A stretch of 10,135 bases of DNA from an uncultured Prevotellaceae bacterium. GTDB lineage: Bacteria; Bacteroidota; Bacteroidia; Bacteroidales; Bacteroidaceae. How positions within the stretch are numbered: the stretch's first letter is position 1; every line of letters begins with the position of its first letter. Below the pieces are notes generated by a model, which saw nothing but the letters and a program-made list of their open reading frames with translations, was not told the origin of the DNA and did not search any database. Shown here one piece after another: positions 1 through 7,814 of the stretch. A program made the position numbers and the translations under genes. The DNA lies in NCBI GenBank assembly GCA_946406585.1, contig CAMJLI010000067.1:1-10135 (forward strand), given 5' to 3'.

Positions 1-2825
1 TGCAGAAGAAAGTGACCGTGACAGGTGCGCTTTCCTCCGTCAAGAATGAAGACCTGACACGTACACCTGTGGCTTCAGTGTCCAATGTGCTTGCCGGTCA
101 GCTATCAGGTGTGACCACTGTGCAGTATTCTGGTGAGCCGGGAACAGATGCCACATCCATTTTCGTCCGTGGCCAGGCCACTTGGGTTGACTCCCAGCCA
201 CTGATTCAGGTAGATGGCGTGGAACGCGAGATGTGGGATATCGACCCCAATGAAATAGAAAGCATCACGGTTCTGAAGGACGCATCCGCCACTGCTGTGT
301 TTGGTGTTCGCGGTGCCAACGGTGTTGTGCTCATAACCACCAAACGCGGAACAGAAGGCAAGGCCAAGATTTCAGGAAACCTTTCCTTCACCGCCCTCAC
401 CCCGACGAAGATGGTGGAACAAGCCAATTCGTACGAATATGCCACATTCTACAACCAGATGCGTGCAAACGACGGCGGCAAAGCCATGTTCTCCGACAAT
501 GTGTTGCAGAAATTCCGTGACGGCAGCGACCCAATACGATTCCCGAGCATCAAGTGGGATGAGTATATCATGAGAGAGGTCACACTCCAGCAACAGCACA
601 ACGTGAACATCGTAGGCGGCAACAAGAAGGTGAAATACTTCATCAGCGCCGGTATGTACACTCAGGATGGATTGTTCAAGGAGTTTGACAAGTCGTGGAA
701 TTACGGATATGAATATCAAAGATTCAACTACCGTTCGAATCTTGATATCAATGTGACAAACACCACCCAGCTGAGTTTCAACATTGCCGGCAAGGTGGAT
801 GATACAGACCGCCCCAAAACAGGTCAAGGTTCAAGCGGTATGATCAAGGCCATCTACTATGCCACCCCATTTTGCAGCCCTGGCATTGTAAATGGAAGAT
901 ATATCGTGAACTCCAGCCAGCCGGCCGACAACCTTGATGGCAATGTGCTGCCATTCGTGGGCGATTCGCCAATGACATATTATGCATACCAGCCAGGTGC
1001 CATCCAGACAAACAACAACCGCTTGTCTATGGACTTGGTGCTCGACCAGAAGCTCGACATGCTGACCAAAGGCCTGTCGGTGAAGTTGAAAGGCTCTTAC
1101 AACAGTTCATTCGGCGTGACCAAAACACTGACAGCAGCTGTAGCCACCTATACTCCGGTATGGACATGGGAAGACGAGGCACAGACAAACGGTTACCTGC
1201 AATATCGCAAGTCAGGAAATGACGACGAGCCAACCTATTCATACGGCTATGGCAAGTCTCGTGACTGGTATGCAGAAGGTTCGTTGAACTACAACCGCAC
1301 CTTTGGCGAGCACACCATAACAGCCCTTGCCCTTTACAATCAAAGCAAGGAATACTATTTTGGAGCCGATGTCACCTATAACGACATACCTCGTACATAC
1401 GTAGGTTTTGTGGGCCGTGTGACATACGACTGGAAGAACCGCTATATGGCAGAAGTCAACTTTGGTTACAACGGTTCAGAGAACTTCGCCCCGGGCAAGC
1501 GCTTTGGTGCCTTCCCCGCAGGTTCTGTAGGATGGGTGATGAGCGATGAAAAGTTCTTCAAGCCATTAAAGCCTTGGGTGAGCTTCTTGAAATTGAGAGC
1601 ATCTTGGGGTCTTGTAGGTAATGACAAAGTGAGCAGTTACCGCTTCATGTATATCCCCGACCCATACAACGTGAACCAGAGTGCACTATTCGAGCGTACA
1701 GGCAAGGATACTGGAGCTTTCGGTTACAACTTTGGTGTGGAGAACAGCACCACCTCGAAAGGTGCAGTAGAAGCTGCCAAGAACAATGCTGATGTGACAT
1801 GGGAGAAAGCATTCAAGCAAGACTACGGTTTCGACATGTATTTCTTCAACGACCGTCTTCGTACGACATTTGATTACTATCGCGAGAACCGTTGGGACAT
1901 TTTGGCCCAAGACTGGACCAACCCAGGCATGCTCGGTTTTGACCCACCATATACAAATATCGGTGAGGTGGACAGCTGGGGCTGGGAATTGTCAGTGAAC
2001 TGGCAAGACAAGGTTGGAAGCGACTTCCGCTATTGGGGCAAGCTCAACATATCCCACAACCAGAACGAGATATTGGTCAATAAACAGGAACCAGTAAAGA
2101 ACGAGTACATGTACACTCGTGGCCACCGAATCGGCTCACGCTCCCTCTACAGGTTCTGGAAGCTCTACTACAATGGTTGTGAAAAGGACTACGAGGCAGA
2201 GTTTGGTTCACCGTTCCCCGAGCAGTTGGCATCAGAATTGAAGCCAGGCGATGCAGTTTACATCGACATGGACAAGGACGGCAAGATTGACCCCAATGAT
2301 GCAGTGGTGGGAACAGGTTATACCGACGACCCACAGTACATTGCCGGTTTCAGTTTTGGTTTCACATGGAAGCGTTTGACATTCAACGCCCAGCTGACTG
2401 GCGCATGGAATGTAAGCCGCCTCATCAGCGACGTGTTCCGCCGCCCATTCACAGCTTCGGGCAACACCAACTATGGCGGTCTGCTCAAATACCATCTTGA
2501 AAACACATGGACAGAGGACAATCCAAATCCAGGAGCAGAATATCCACGTGCAACATGGACAAATGCCGACCAGAACTACGCCAATTCCGAGCTATATGAG
2601 AAAGATGCGAAGTACTTGCGTCTGAAGACCATCCAAATAGCCTACGACTTCCAATTCCCACTGATGAAGAAATTGGGCCTCACCCAACTTCAGTTGGCAT
2701 TGAGTGGTTACAACCTTCTGACTTTCACCCCATATCTGTGGGGCGATCCCGAGACAAGAGCGAGCAACTCTCCATCTTATCCGTTGCAGCGTACCTATAC
2801 AGCCAGTCTGAAGGTAGGATTCTAA
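1..2825 (+). CDS. SusC-like TonB-dependent outer-membrane glycan transporter, 5' truncated by the window edge
   Basis: A TonB-dependent beta-barrel of the SusC/RagA family, which imports oligosaccharides across the outer membrane with a SusD lipoprotein partner. The reading frame is open to the window edge: codons from base 3 read Q-K-K-V-T-V-T-G-A, the usual SusC sequence just before the plug. The GTG at 12 is therefore internal and not a real start; the signal peptide, N-terminal domain and TonB box lie upstream. Numbering from that GTG, the plug spans roughly residues 1-115, with VRG at 52-54, the VDG motif near 68 and the VLKDASA...GVRGANG...TTKRG block at 87-113. The rest is barrel. An acidic EF-hand-like loop (DMDKDGKIDPND, residues 752-763) is typical of SusC. 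The protein ends in LKVGF, and a terminal Phe suits BAM-dependent barrel assembly. Its partner gene follows after 20 bases. Family certain; substrate unknown. Confidence 0.96.
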   Translation, partial: QKKVTVTGALSSVKNEDLTRTPVASVSNVLAGQLSGVTTVQYSGEPGTDATSIFVRGQATWVDSQPLIQVDGVEREMWDIDPNEIESITVLKDASATAVFGVRGANGVVLITTKRGTEGKAKISGNLSFTALTPTKMVEQANSYEYATFYNQMRANDGGKAMFSDNVLQKFRDGSDPIRFPSIKWDEYIMREVTLQQQHNVNIVGGNKKVKYFISAGMYTQDGLFKEFDKSWNYGYEYQRFNYRSNLDINVTNTTQLSFNIAGKVDDTDRPKTGQGSSGMIKAIYYATPFCSPGIVNGRYIVNSSQPADNLDGNVLPFVGDSPMTYYAYQPGAIQTNNNRLSMDLVLDQKLDMLTKGLSVKLKGSYNSSFGVTKTLTAAVATYTPVWTWEDEAQTNGYLQYRKSGNDDEPTYSYGYGKSRDWYAEGSLNYNRTFGEHTITALALYNQSKEYYFGADVTYNDIPRTYVGFVGRVTYDWKNRYMAEVNFGYNGSENFAPGKRFGAFPAGSVGWVMSDEKFFKPLKPWVSFLKLRASWGLVGNDKVSSYRFMYIPDPYNVNQSALFERTGKDTGAFGYNFGVENSTTSKGAVEAAKNNADVTWEKAFKQDYGFDMYFFNDRLRTTFDYYRENRWDILAQDWTNPGMLGFDPPYTNIGEVDSWGWELSVNWQDKVGSDFRYWGKLNISHNQNEILVNKQEPVKNEYMYTRGHRIGSRSLYRFWKLYYNGCEKDYEAEFGSPFPEQLASELKPGDAVYIDMDKDGKIDPNDAVVGTGYTDDPQYIAGFSFGFTWKRLTFNAQLTGAWNVSRLISDVFRRPFTASGNTNYGGLLKYHLENTWTEDNPNPGAEYPRATWTNADQNYANSELYEKDAKYLRLKTIQIAYDFQFPLMKKLGLTQLQLALSGYNLLTFTPYLWGDPETRASNSPSYPLQRTYTASLKVGF

Positions 2826-2830
2826 TAATA

Positions 2831-2845
2831 TAATAAGGTATTAAA
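2831..2845 (+). promoter_or_regulatory. A/T-rich translation leader of the first susD, with a weak SD-like AAGG
   Basis: The 20-base gap between the first susC and susD is almost all A/T. It contains AAGG at 2835-2838, seven bases before the ATG at 2846. Bacteroidota generally depend little on Shine-Dalgarno pairing and favour A-rich upstream regions, so the A/T richness may matter more than AAGG. It supports the ATG at 2846 as the start, but only weakly. Confidence 0.3.
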
Positions 2846-4915
2846 ATGAAAATACATCATCATTTGTCAATATTGACTCTGGCATTGGCAACCTTTGCCA
2901 CATCATGCACAGATGAAATAAAATTCGGCAATGCCTTCATTGAGAAGACACCGGGTGGTGCGCAAACCATCGACACCGTGTTTGCCAATGCAGAATACAC
3001 CCGCCAATTCCTGACCGGCATCTATGCCTTGCAATACTACGGCCTACCTTACAGCAGCAACCGATCCCCTGTGAGCCAATTCGCCTATAGTGGCAAACTT
3101 GATGCGCTGACCGACTGCTACCAGATACACTGGAACGGCACTGCCATTTACAACTCCTACTATTCGGGCACATTGTCGGCAAACGACACCCCACTTGTGA
3201 GCTACACCAACGACATGGTGTGGGAAGCAGTGCGCCAAGCATGGATTCTCATTGAGAACATAGACAAGGTGGAAGGCATGAGCAATGAAGAGAAAACCAG
3301 CATTGTGGCCCAGGCAAAATGTCTGATAGCAGCCCGCTATTTCGACCTTTACTCATTGTATGGCGGTCTGCCAATAGTAAAGAACTCCTTCAGCGGTCTT
3401 GAAGGTGGTTATGAACTCCCCAGGGCTTCTGCAGAAGCAACAGCCAATTTTATGGTGCAATTGCTTGACGAAGCCATACCCAACCTCCGCTGGGCCTACA
3501 ACGGCACGACAACCGATACTGATGCCGCTAACAACACAGGCCGTTGGACAGCAGCCGGTGCCATGGCTTTGAAAGCAAAAATCTTGATGTTCAATGCTTC
3601 ACCACTTTATAATTCAGACGAAGGATATTTCGGCGGCACAACACAAGCCGAGAAAGACTCCATCGTTTGGCATGGTGGATATAAGGCAGAACGTTGGACA
3701 CGTGCCCTTAAAGCCTGCCAAGACTTTTTCGACCGTCTCAAATCAGAAGGCTATTACAAGCTGACAGAACCAGCCGACGTGAACTGCCAGAAGAATGCCA
3801 ATGGTTATCGCCAAGCCTACCGCATGGGATACATTTACCAAGGCAGCAAGGAAGTTCTTCACTCCACGCGTGTTGCAACAGTATATGGCACCCAAGGAAC
3901 ATATAGTTGGTGGAACTGGATTGGCCTTGGCCGAAATTCCTATCTGCCAACAGTGGAATACATGAGCATGTTCCCATGGAGCGACGGCACACCATTTGAC
4001 TGGGAAGCCGACACAAAGGGCGGACGTATCTCCGGAGCCAACGGCCGCTTGTTCTACCAATATCGCAACTACCGTGGTTCGATACTCAAGACCCCATCTC
4101 GCGACCCACGTCTGTATGAGAACATCCTTGTGAACGGAACGACATATACATTCGACTGGACTCAGGGTGCTCCCACTGGCGACTGCTACGAACTTTGGGT
4201 GAATGGCTACGACGAGGCATCAGATGTGATGAGCGCCGTTCAAAACAAGGAGACAGGCCAGTATGAATTTGCGATGCAAGAAAAGCTGACTTCAAAATAC
4301 TCCACCGGCATGGGTGTTATCAAGTATTATCTTGGTGAGGAATACCACCGCAAATTCATGCACTGGGTATATCTCAGTCTGGATGAAATGTACCTGATGT
4401 ATGCCGAGGCACTTGCGCAGACGGGTAATCTGACCGCAGCCATAGAGCAAGTTGACATTGTTCGTGCACGTGTAGGACTTGGTGGCCTGAACAAGAAGAA
4501 AGCAAGTTTCAGGAACATCAACTATGCAGAAAACCAAAAAGAATTGTTGGAGGAAATCCTTCGTGAACGTGCATGCGAACTTGGCATGAGCAACAACCGC
4601 TATTATGACATGATTCGCTACAAGCGCACCGACTGGATTACAAAGCCACTCCATGGCCTCATCACATATCGACTGATGGAGAACAGCAAGGGTGAAATGG
4701 TAAGGAGCTACGATCCATGGAAAGGCACCCAGAAAGACAATGGCGTCATCGAGCCTTCGCAATTCGAGTATGAGTTGTTTGAAATATTCAACCGCACACG
4801 CGACCAGTGGGGCAAGGATGCCAATTCTGCTGAAATAAAGAAATGGCTGCTGTTCCCATTGCCAATAGGAGAAATCAACAAGGGTTATGGTCTGGTGCAA
4901 AATCCAGGATGGTAA
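2846..4915 (+). CDS. SusD/RagB-like surface glycan-binding lipoprotein (long form, 689 aa)
   Basis: A surface lipoprotein that should bind glycan and cap the SusC encoded just upstream. The N-terminus is a lipoprotein signal with lipobox A-T-S-C; Cys21 is the lipidation site. It is followed by T-D-E, an acidic stretch like the Bacteroidota lipoprotein export signal for surface display. The N-terminal SusD-like region (about 25-250) includes the helical block ending AARYFDLYSLYGGLPIV near residue 178. The C-terminal SusD/RagB region includes YLSLDEMYLMYAEAL (509-523), VRARVGL (539-545), ERACELGMSNNRYYDMIRYKR (574-594) and the closing PLPIGEINKG...QNPGW. At 689 residues it is longer than most family members (commonly about 500-600); part of the excess lies between residues 595 and 668. 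An aromatic cluster, YSWWNW (353-358), is a candidate glycan-contact site by inference only. Family certain; ligand unknown. Confidence 0.96.
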   Translation: MKIHHHLSILTLALATFATSCTDEIKFGNAFIEKTPGGAQTIDTVFANAEYTRQFLTGIYALQYYGLPYSSNRSPVSQFAYSGKLDALTDCYQIHWNGTAIYNSYYSGTLSANDTPLVSYTNDMVWEAVRQAWILIENIDKVEGMSNEEKTSIVAQAKCLIAARYFDLYSLYGGLPIVKNSFSGLEGGYELPRASAEATANFMVQLLDEAIPNLRWAYNGTTTDTDAANNTGRWTAAGAMALKAKILMFNASPLYNSDEGYFGGTTQAEKDSIVWHGGYKAERWTRALKACQDFFDRLKSEGYYKLTEPADVNCQKNANGYRQAYRMGYIYQGSKEVLHSTRVATVYGTQGTYSWWNWIGLGRNSYLPTVEYMSMFPWSDGTPFDWEADTKGGRISGANGRLFYQYRNYRGSILKTPSRDPRLYENILVNGTTYTFDWTQGAPTGDCYELWVNGYDEASDVMSAVQNKETGQYEFAMQEKLTSKYSTGMGVIKYYLGEEYHRKFMHWVYLSLDEMYLMYAEALAQTGNLTAAIEQVDIVRARVGLGGLNKKKASFRNINYAENQKELLEEILRERACELGMSNNRYYDMIRYKRTDWITKPLHGLITYRLMENSKGEMVRSYDPWKGTQKDNGVIEPSQFEYELFEIFNRTRDQWGKDANSAEIKKWLLFPLPIGEINKGYGLVQNPGW

Positions 4916-4941
4916 TTCATTAAAACCCCAAGTCAATCTTA

Positions 4942-7785
4942 ATGATTATGAACAATAATAAAATCAACATATTAGCATTGTCGCTGTTTGTCGGCATCAC
5001 TCTGCCGTCATCAGCCCAGACAGACAGCACAGCGTTGACGGGAAACAGCTTTATTGACCAAAAGATAGAGATTGGAGCCAACAAAGACCTGACCCGTTCG
5101 CAGTCGACTGCTTCCGTGTCTGTCATCACAAGCGAGACGGTGGACAAACGCTCTTCAAAGAATATCGGCAATTCGATACTTGGCCAGGGCAACGGCCTTA
5201 TCTCGCTTGATGGAGCCGGCCTCTATTACGAAGCCAATCCCACATTCTTTGTTCGCGGACTTCAAAGCCTTAGCACCAGCACCCCGTTAGTCCTGGTGGA
5301 CGGCATAGAGCGCGACATCACCTTGGTTAGTCCGGAAGAAGTGGACCATGTTACCATTTTGAAAGATGCAGCAGCTGTGGCCCTCTATGGTTACAAGGGT
5401 GCCAATGGCGCAGTGCAGATTGTCACCAAGCGAGGGAAGTACAACAGCAACAGCATCCGTGTGAACTACGACCACCTGTTCAATTCGCAGATAGACCGTC
5501 CCAAGTTTGTCAACGCCCACACCTATGCTTTGGCAATGAACGAGGCACGCGCCAACGAGGGACTTTCACCACGTTATACACCCGACGAGCTCTCTGCATA
5601 TCAAAATGGCACATACCTCTATCAATATCCAAACATCAACTGGGTGGACGAAACGTTCAGGAAGAGCGGTGTGACCAACAAGTATGCCATAGAGTTTAGT
5701 GGTGGTGGTGAGCGTTTCCGCTATTTTGCAATGCTCAACCTGCTGTCTGACAAAGGCTTCATCAAGAATTTCGACATGTATGACGGATATTCCACCCAGG
5801 ACAAATATGTTCGTGGCAATCTTCGTACAAACCTCGACATAGACTTGACCCCAACGACAGACCTAAAAGTCAACCTGCTTGGCGTGCTCAGCGAAATGTC
5901 ACGCCCAGGTTCTCAAGCCGACCTTTGGGACATGGTTTATAGTCTGCCATCAAATGCCTTCCCCATCCGCAATGAGAATGGCCAATGGGGAGGAACATCC
6001 ACCTATGCTGGCACGATGAACCCTGTAGCCATTTCCTCAGATGCTGCTTATTACAAGCTTCATGAACGCGCCCTTTTTGCCGACATGACCTTGCAACAAG
6101 ACTTGAAATACTGGATAGAGGGATTGAGCTTGACAGCACGTCTTGGTTACGACACATATTCCACTTTGTATGAAGACCACAGCAAGACCTTTGTATATGG
6201 CAACTATCCTGTTACTGGATGGGTTAATGGTCTGCCCAATTTAGGCAGCTATTGGTCGGGAGGTGCTGACGGCACCATGGGCAAGACTGCAAACACCAAT
6301 GCCTATCAGCGCCGCCTTACCTTCAACGCCGGTCTGAATTTTGACCGCCAGTTGACAGACAATGACGCTGTTTATGCACAAGTGAGATACGAGTATGACT
6401 ATGCCAACTCAACAGGTGCCAACACCAGCCTTTACCGCCAGAATTTCTCCTTCTGGGGACATTATGCACGCCAGAATCGCTACCTGCTTGACCTTGCTCT
6501 TGTATATTCAGGCAGCAACCGTCTTGCCCCTGGTACGAAATGGTCGTTCTCTCCAACAGTATCAGCTGGTTGGGTGATGTCAGAAGAGGGATTCTTGAAA
6601 GACAACGATATTGTTGACTTCTTGAAGGTACGCGCCAGTGCAGGCTTGATAAATGCCGACTATTTGCCAGGCGACAATGTATGGACCTACTACACTCAAT
6701 CCTACTCCCAAGCAGGTGGTGGATATGCATTCGGCAGTGGCTATGATGCCGCCAGTTACGGTCCTGTGTCCATCGGCCAGATGGCTGCCGTGGATCCCAC
6801 ACATGAGAAAGCCTTGAAATTCAACTTCGGCTTGGATGCCGTCTTGTTCAAAGGTCTCAACATCGAGTTGGATTATTTCATCCAGAAACGCAAGGACATC
6901 TGGGTGTCGGGTAGCGGATACTATTCATCGCTCATCGGTTTCACCGCACCTTATGTCAACGAGGGAGAGGTCAGCCAGCATGGTTTTGAACTGTCAGCCA
7001 ACTATACAAAGTCGTTCGGTGAGTTGACATTAAATGTTGGAGGCAACATGATGTTCTACAAGAACAGCATCGACAACATGGCAGAAGAGCCACGAGCATA
7101 CTCCAATCTCGTGCAGACCGGCAATCCACTCAGCAGCACCTATGGACTCATAGCAGAAGGTCTTTTCACAAGCCAAGCAGAGATAGATGCCAGTCCAAGA
7201 CAGACATTCTCGACCGTCCGTCCTGGCGACATCAAATACAAGGATGTGAACAACGACGGAGTGATTGACGCCAACGACGTTTGCAAGATAGGCTACTCCA
7301 CATCTTGTCCTGAATTCTTCTACAACTTCCACATTGGTGGCGACTATAAAGGATTCGGAGTAGACGTGATGTTCCAAGGTGTAGGTCGTTACTCAGCTGT
7401 CCTGAACACCAAGAGCATGTACTGGGGTCTTGTAAACAACACAACACTTTCACAGTATGTCTACGACAACCGTTGGTCGCCAGAGAACAACAACGCCAAT
7501 GCGATGTTCCCACGCCTCAGTTCGAGCAGCAACGCCAACAACTATCAGACGAGCACCTTCTGGTTGAAAGACCGCTCCTACCTGAAACTGCGCAATCTTG
7601 AGTTCTATTACAATTTCGACAAGAGTCTGTTGGCAAAGACCAAGATTGTGAATGCCGCCAAGCTGTATGTAAGAGGTGTTGACCTCTTCACATCAGACAA
7701 TTTAGACGAAGTGGATGCCGCTTCCTATGGTGCCACCAACCCACTGACACGTAGTTGGGTGATTGGCATGTCAGTGACATTCTAA
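4942..7785 (+). CDS. SusC-like TonB-dependent transporter lacking the usual N-terminal domain (947 aa)
   Basis: The second SusC/RagA-family outer-membrane transporter, complete in the window. A signal peptide ends near residue 25 (SSA, then QTDS). ATG codons at 4942 and 4948 both give a plausible start (MIMNNNK or MNNNK), and no strong ribosome-binding site separates them. Plug motifs follow early: S-V-S-V-I at 58-62, FVRG at 103-106, LVDGIERD at 118-125, and VTILKDAAAVALYGYKGANG...VTKRG up to residue 165. Most SusC proteins have a carboxypeptidase-regulatory-like domain of about 80-100 residues between signal peptide and plug; here only about 30 residues are available. Residues 39-50, QKIEIGANKDLT, sit where the family's TonB-box/pre-plug segment normally lies. 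The rest is barrel, with the acidic loop DVNNDGVIDAND at 768-779 and a C-terminal VTF. The only two cysteines (781 and 789) directly follow that loop. It lies 26 bases after the first susD and 29 before the second. Confidence 0.96.
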   Translation: MIMNNNKINILALSLFVGITLPSSAQTDSTALTGNSFIDQKIEIGANKDLTRSQSTASVSVITSETVDKRSSKNIGNSILGQGNGLISLDGAGLYYEANPTFFVRGLQSLSTSTPLVLVDGIERDITLVSPEEVDHVTILKDAAAVALYGYKGANGAVQIVTKRGKYNSNSIRVNYDHLFNSQIDRPKFVNAHTYALAMNEARANEGLSPRYTPDELSAYQNGTYLYQYPNINWVDETFRKSGVTNKYAIEFSGGGERFRYFAMLNLLSDKGFIKNFDMYDGYSTQDKYVRGNLRTNLDIDLTPTTDLKVNLLGVLSEMSRPGSQADLWDMVYSLPSNAFPIRNENGQWGGTSTYAGTMNPVAISSDAAYYKLHERALFADMTLQQDLKYWIEGLSLTARLGYDTYSTLYEDHSKTFVYGNYPVTGWVNGLPNLGSYWSGGADGTMGKTANTNAYQRRLTFNAGLNFDRQLTDNDAVYAQVRYEYDYANSTGANTSLYRQNFSFWGHYARQNRYLLDLALVYSGSNRLAPGTKWSFSPTVSAGWVMSEEGFLKDNDIVDFLKVRASAGLINADYLPGDNVWTYYTQSYSQAGGGYAFGSGYDAASYGPVSIGQMAAVDPTHEKALKFNFGLDAVLFKGLNIELDYFIQKRKDIWVSGSGYYSSLIGFTAPYVNEGEVSQHGFELSANYTKSFGELTLNVGGNMMFYKNSIDNMAEEPRAYSNLVQTGNPLSSTYGLIAEGLFTSQAEIDASPRQTFSTVRPGDIKYKDVNNDGVIDANDVCKIGYSTSCPEFFYNFHIGGDYKGFGVDVMFQGVGRYSAVLNTKSMYWGLVNNTTLSQYVYDNRWSPENNNANAMFPRLSSSSNANNYQTSTFWLKDRSYLKLRNLEFYYNFDKSLLAKTKIVNAAKLYVRGVDLFTSDNLDEVDAASYGATNPLTRSWVIGMSVTF

Positions 7786-7814
7786 CATGAACACCAAACA
7801 GAAAGTACAAGATT

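Noticed and set aside
12..14. GTG at base 12 as the start of the first SusC.
   Set aside because: The in-frame codons before it (Q-K-K) match the standard pre-plug sequence of SusC proteins, and no signal peptide follows the GTG. The gene begins upstream of the window.
2831..2843. Small inverted repeat TAATA-AGG-TATTA in the first susC-susD gap.
   Set aside because: Five A/T pairs with a three-base loop are too weak to be a credible structure, and such repeats arise by chance in A/T-rich sequence.
4292..4936. A 214-codon open frame on the minus strand.
   Set aside because: It lies almost entirely antisense to the first susD, whose translation has clear family motifs throughout. The antisense translation shows no recognisable domain and has the composition of a frame shadow.
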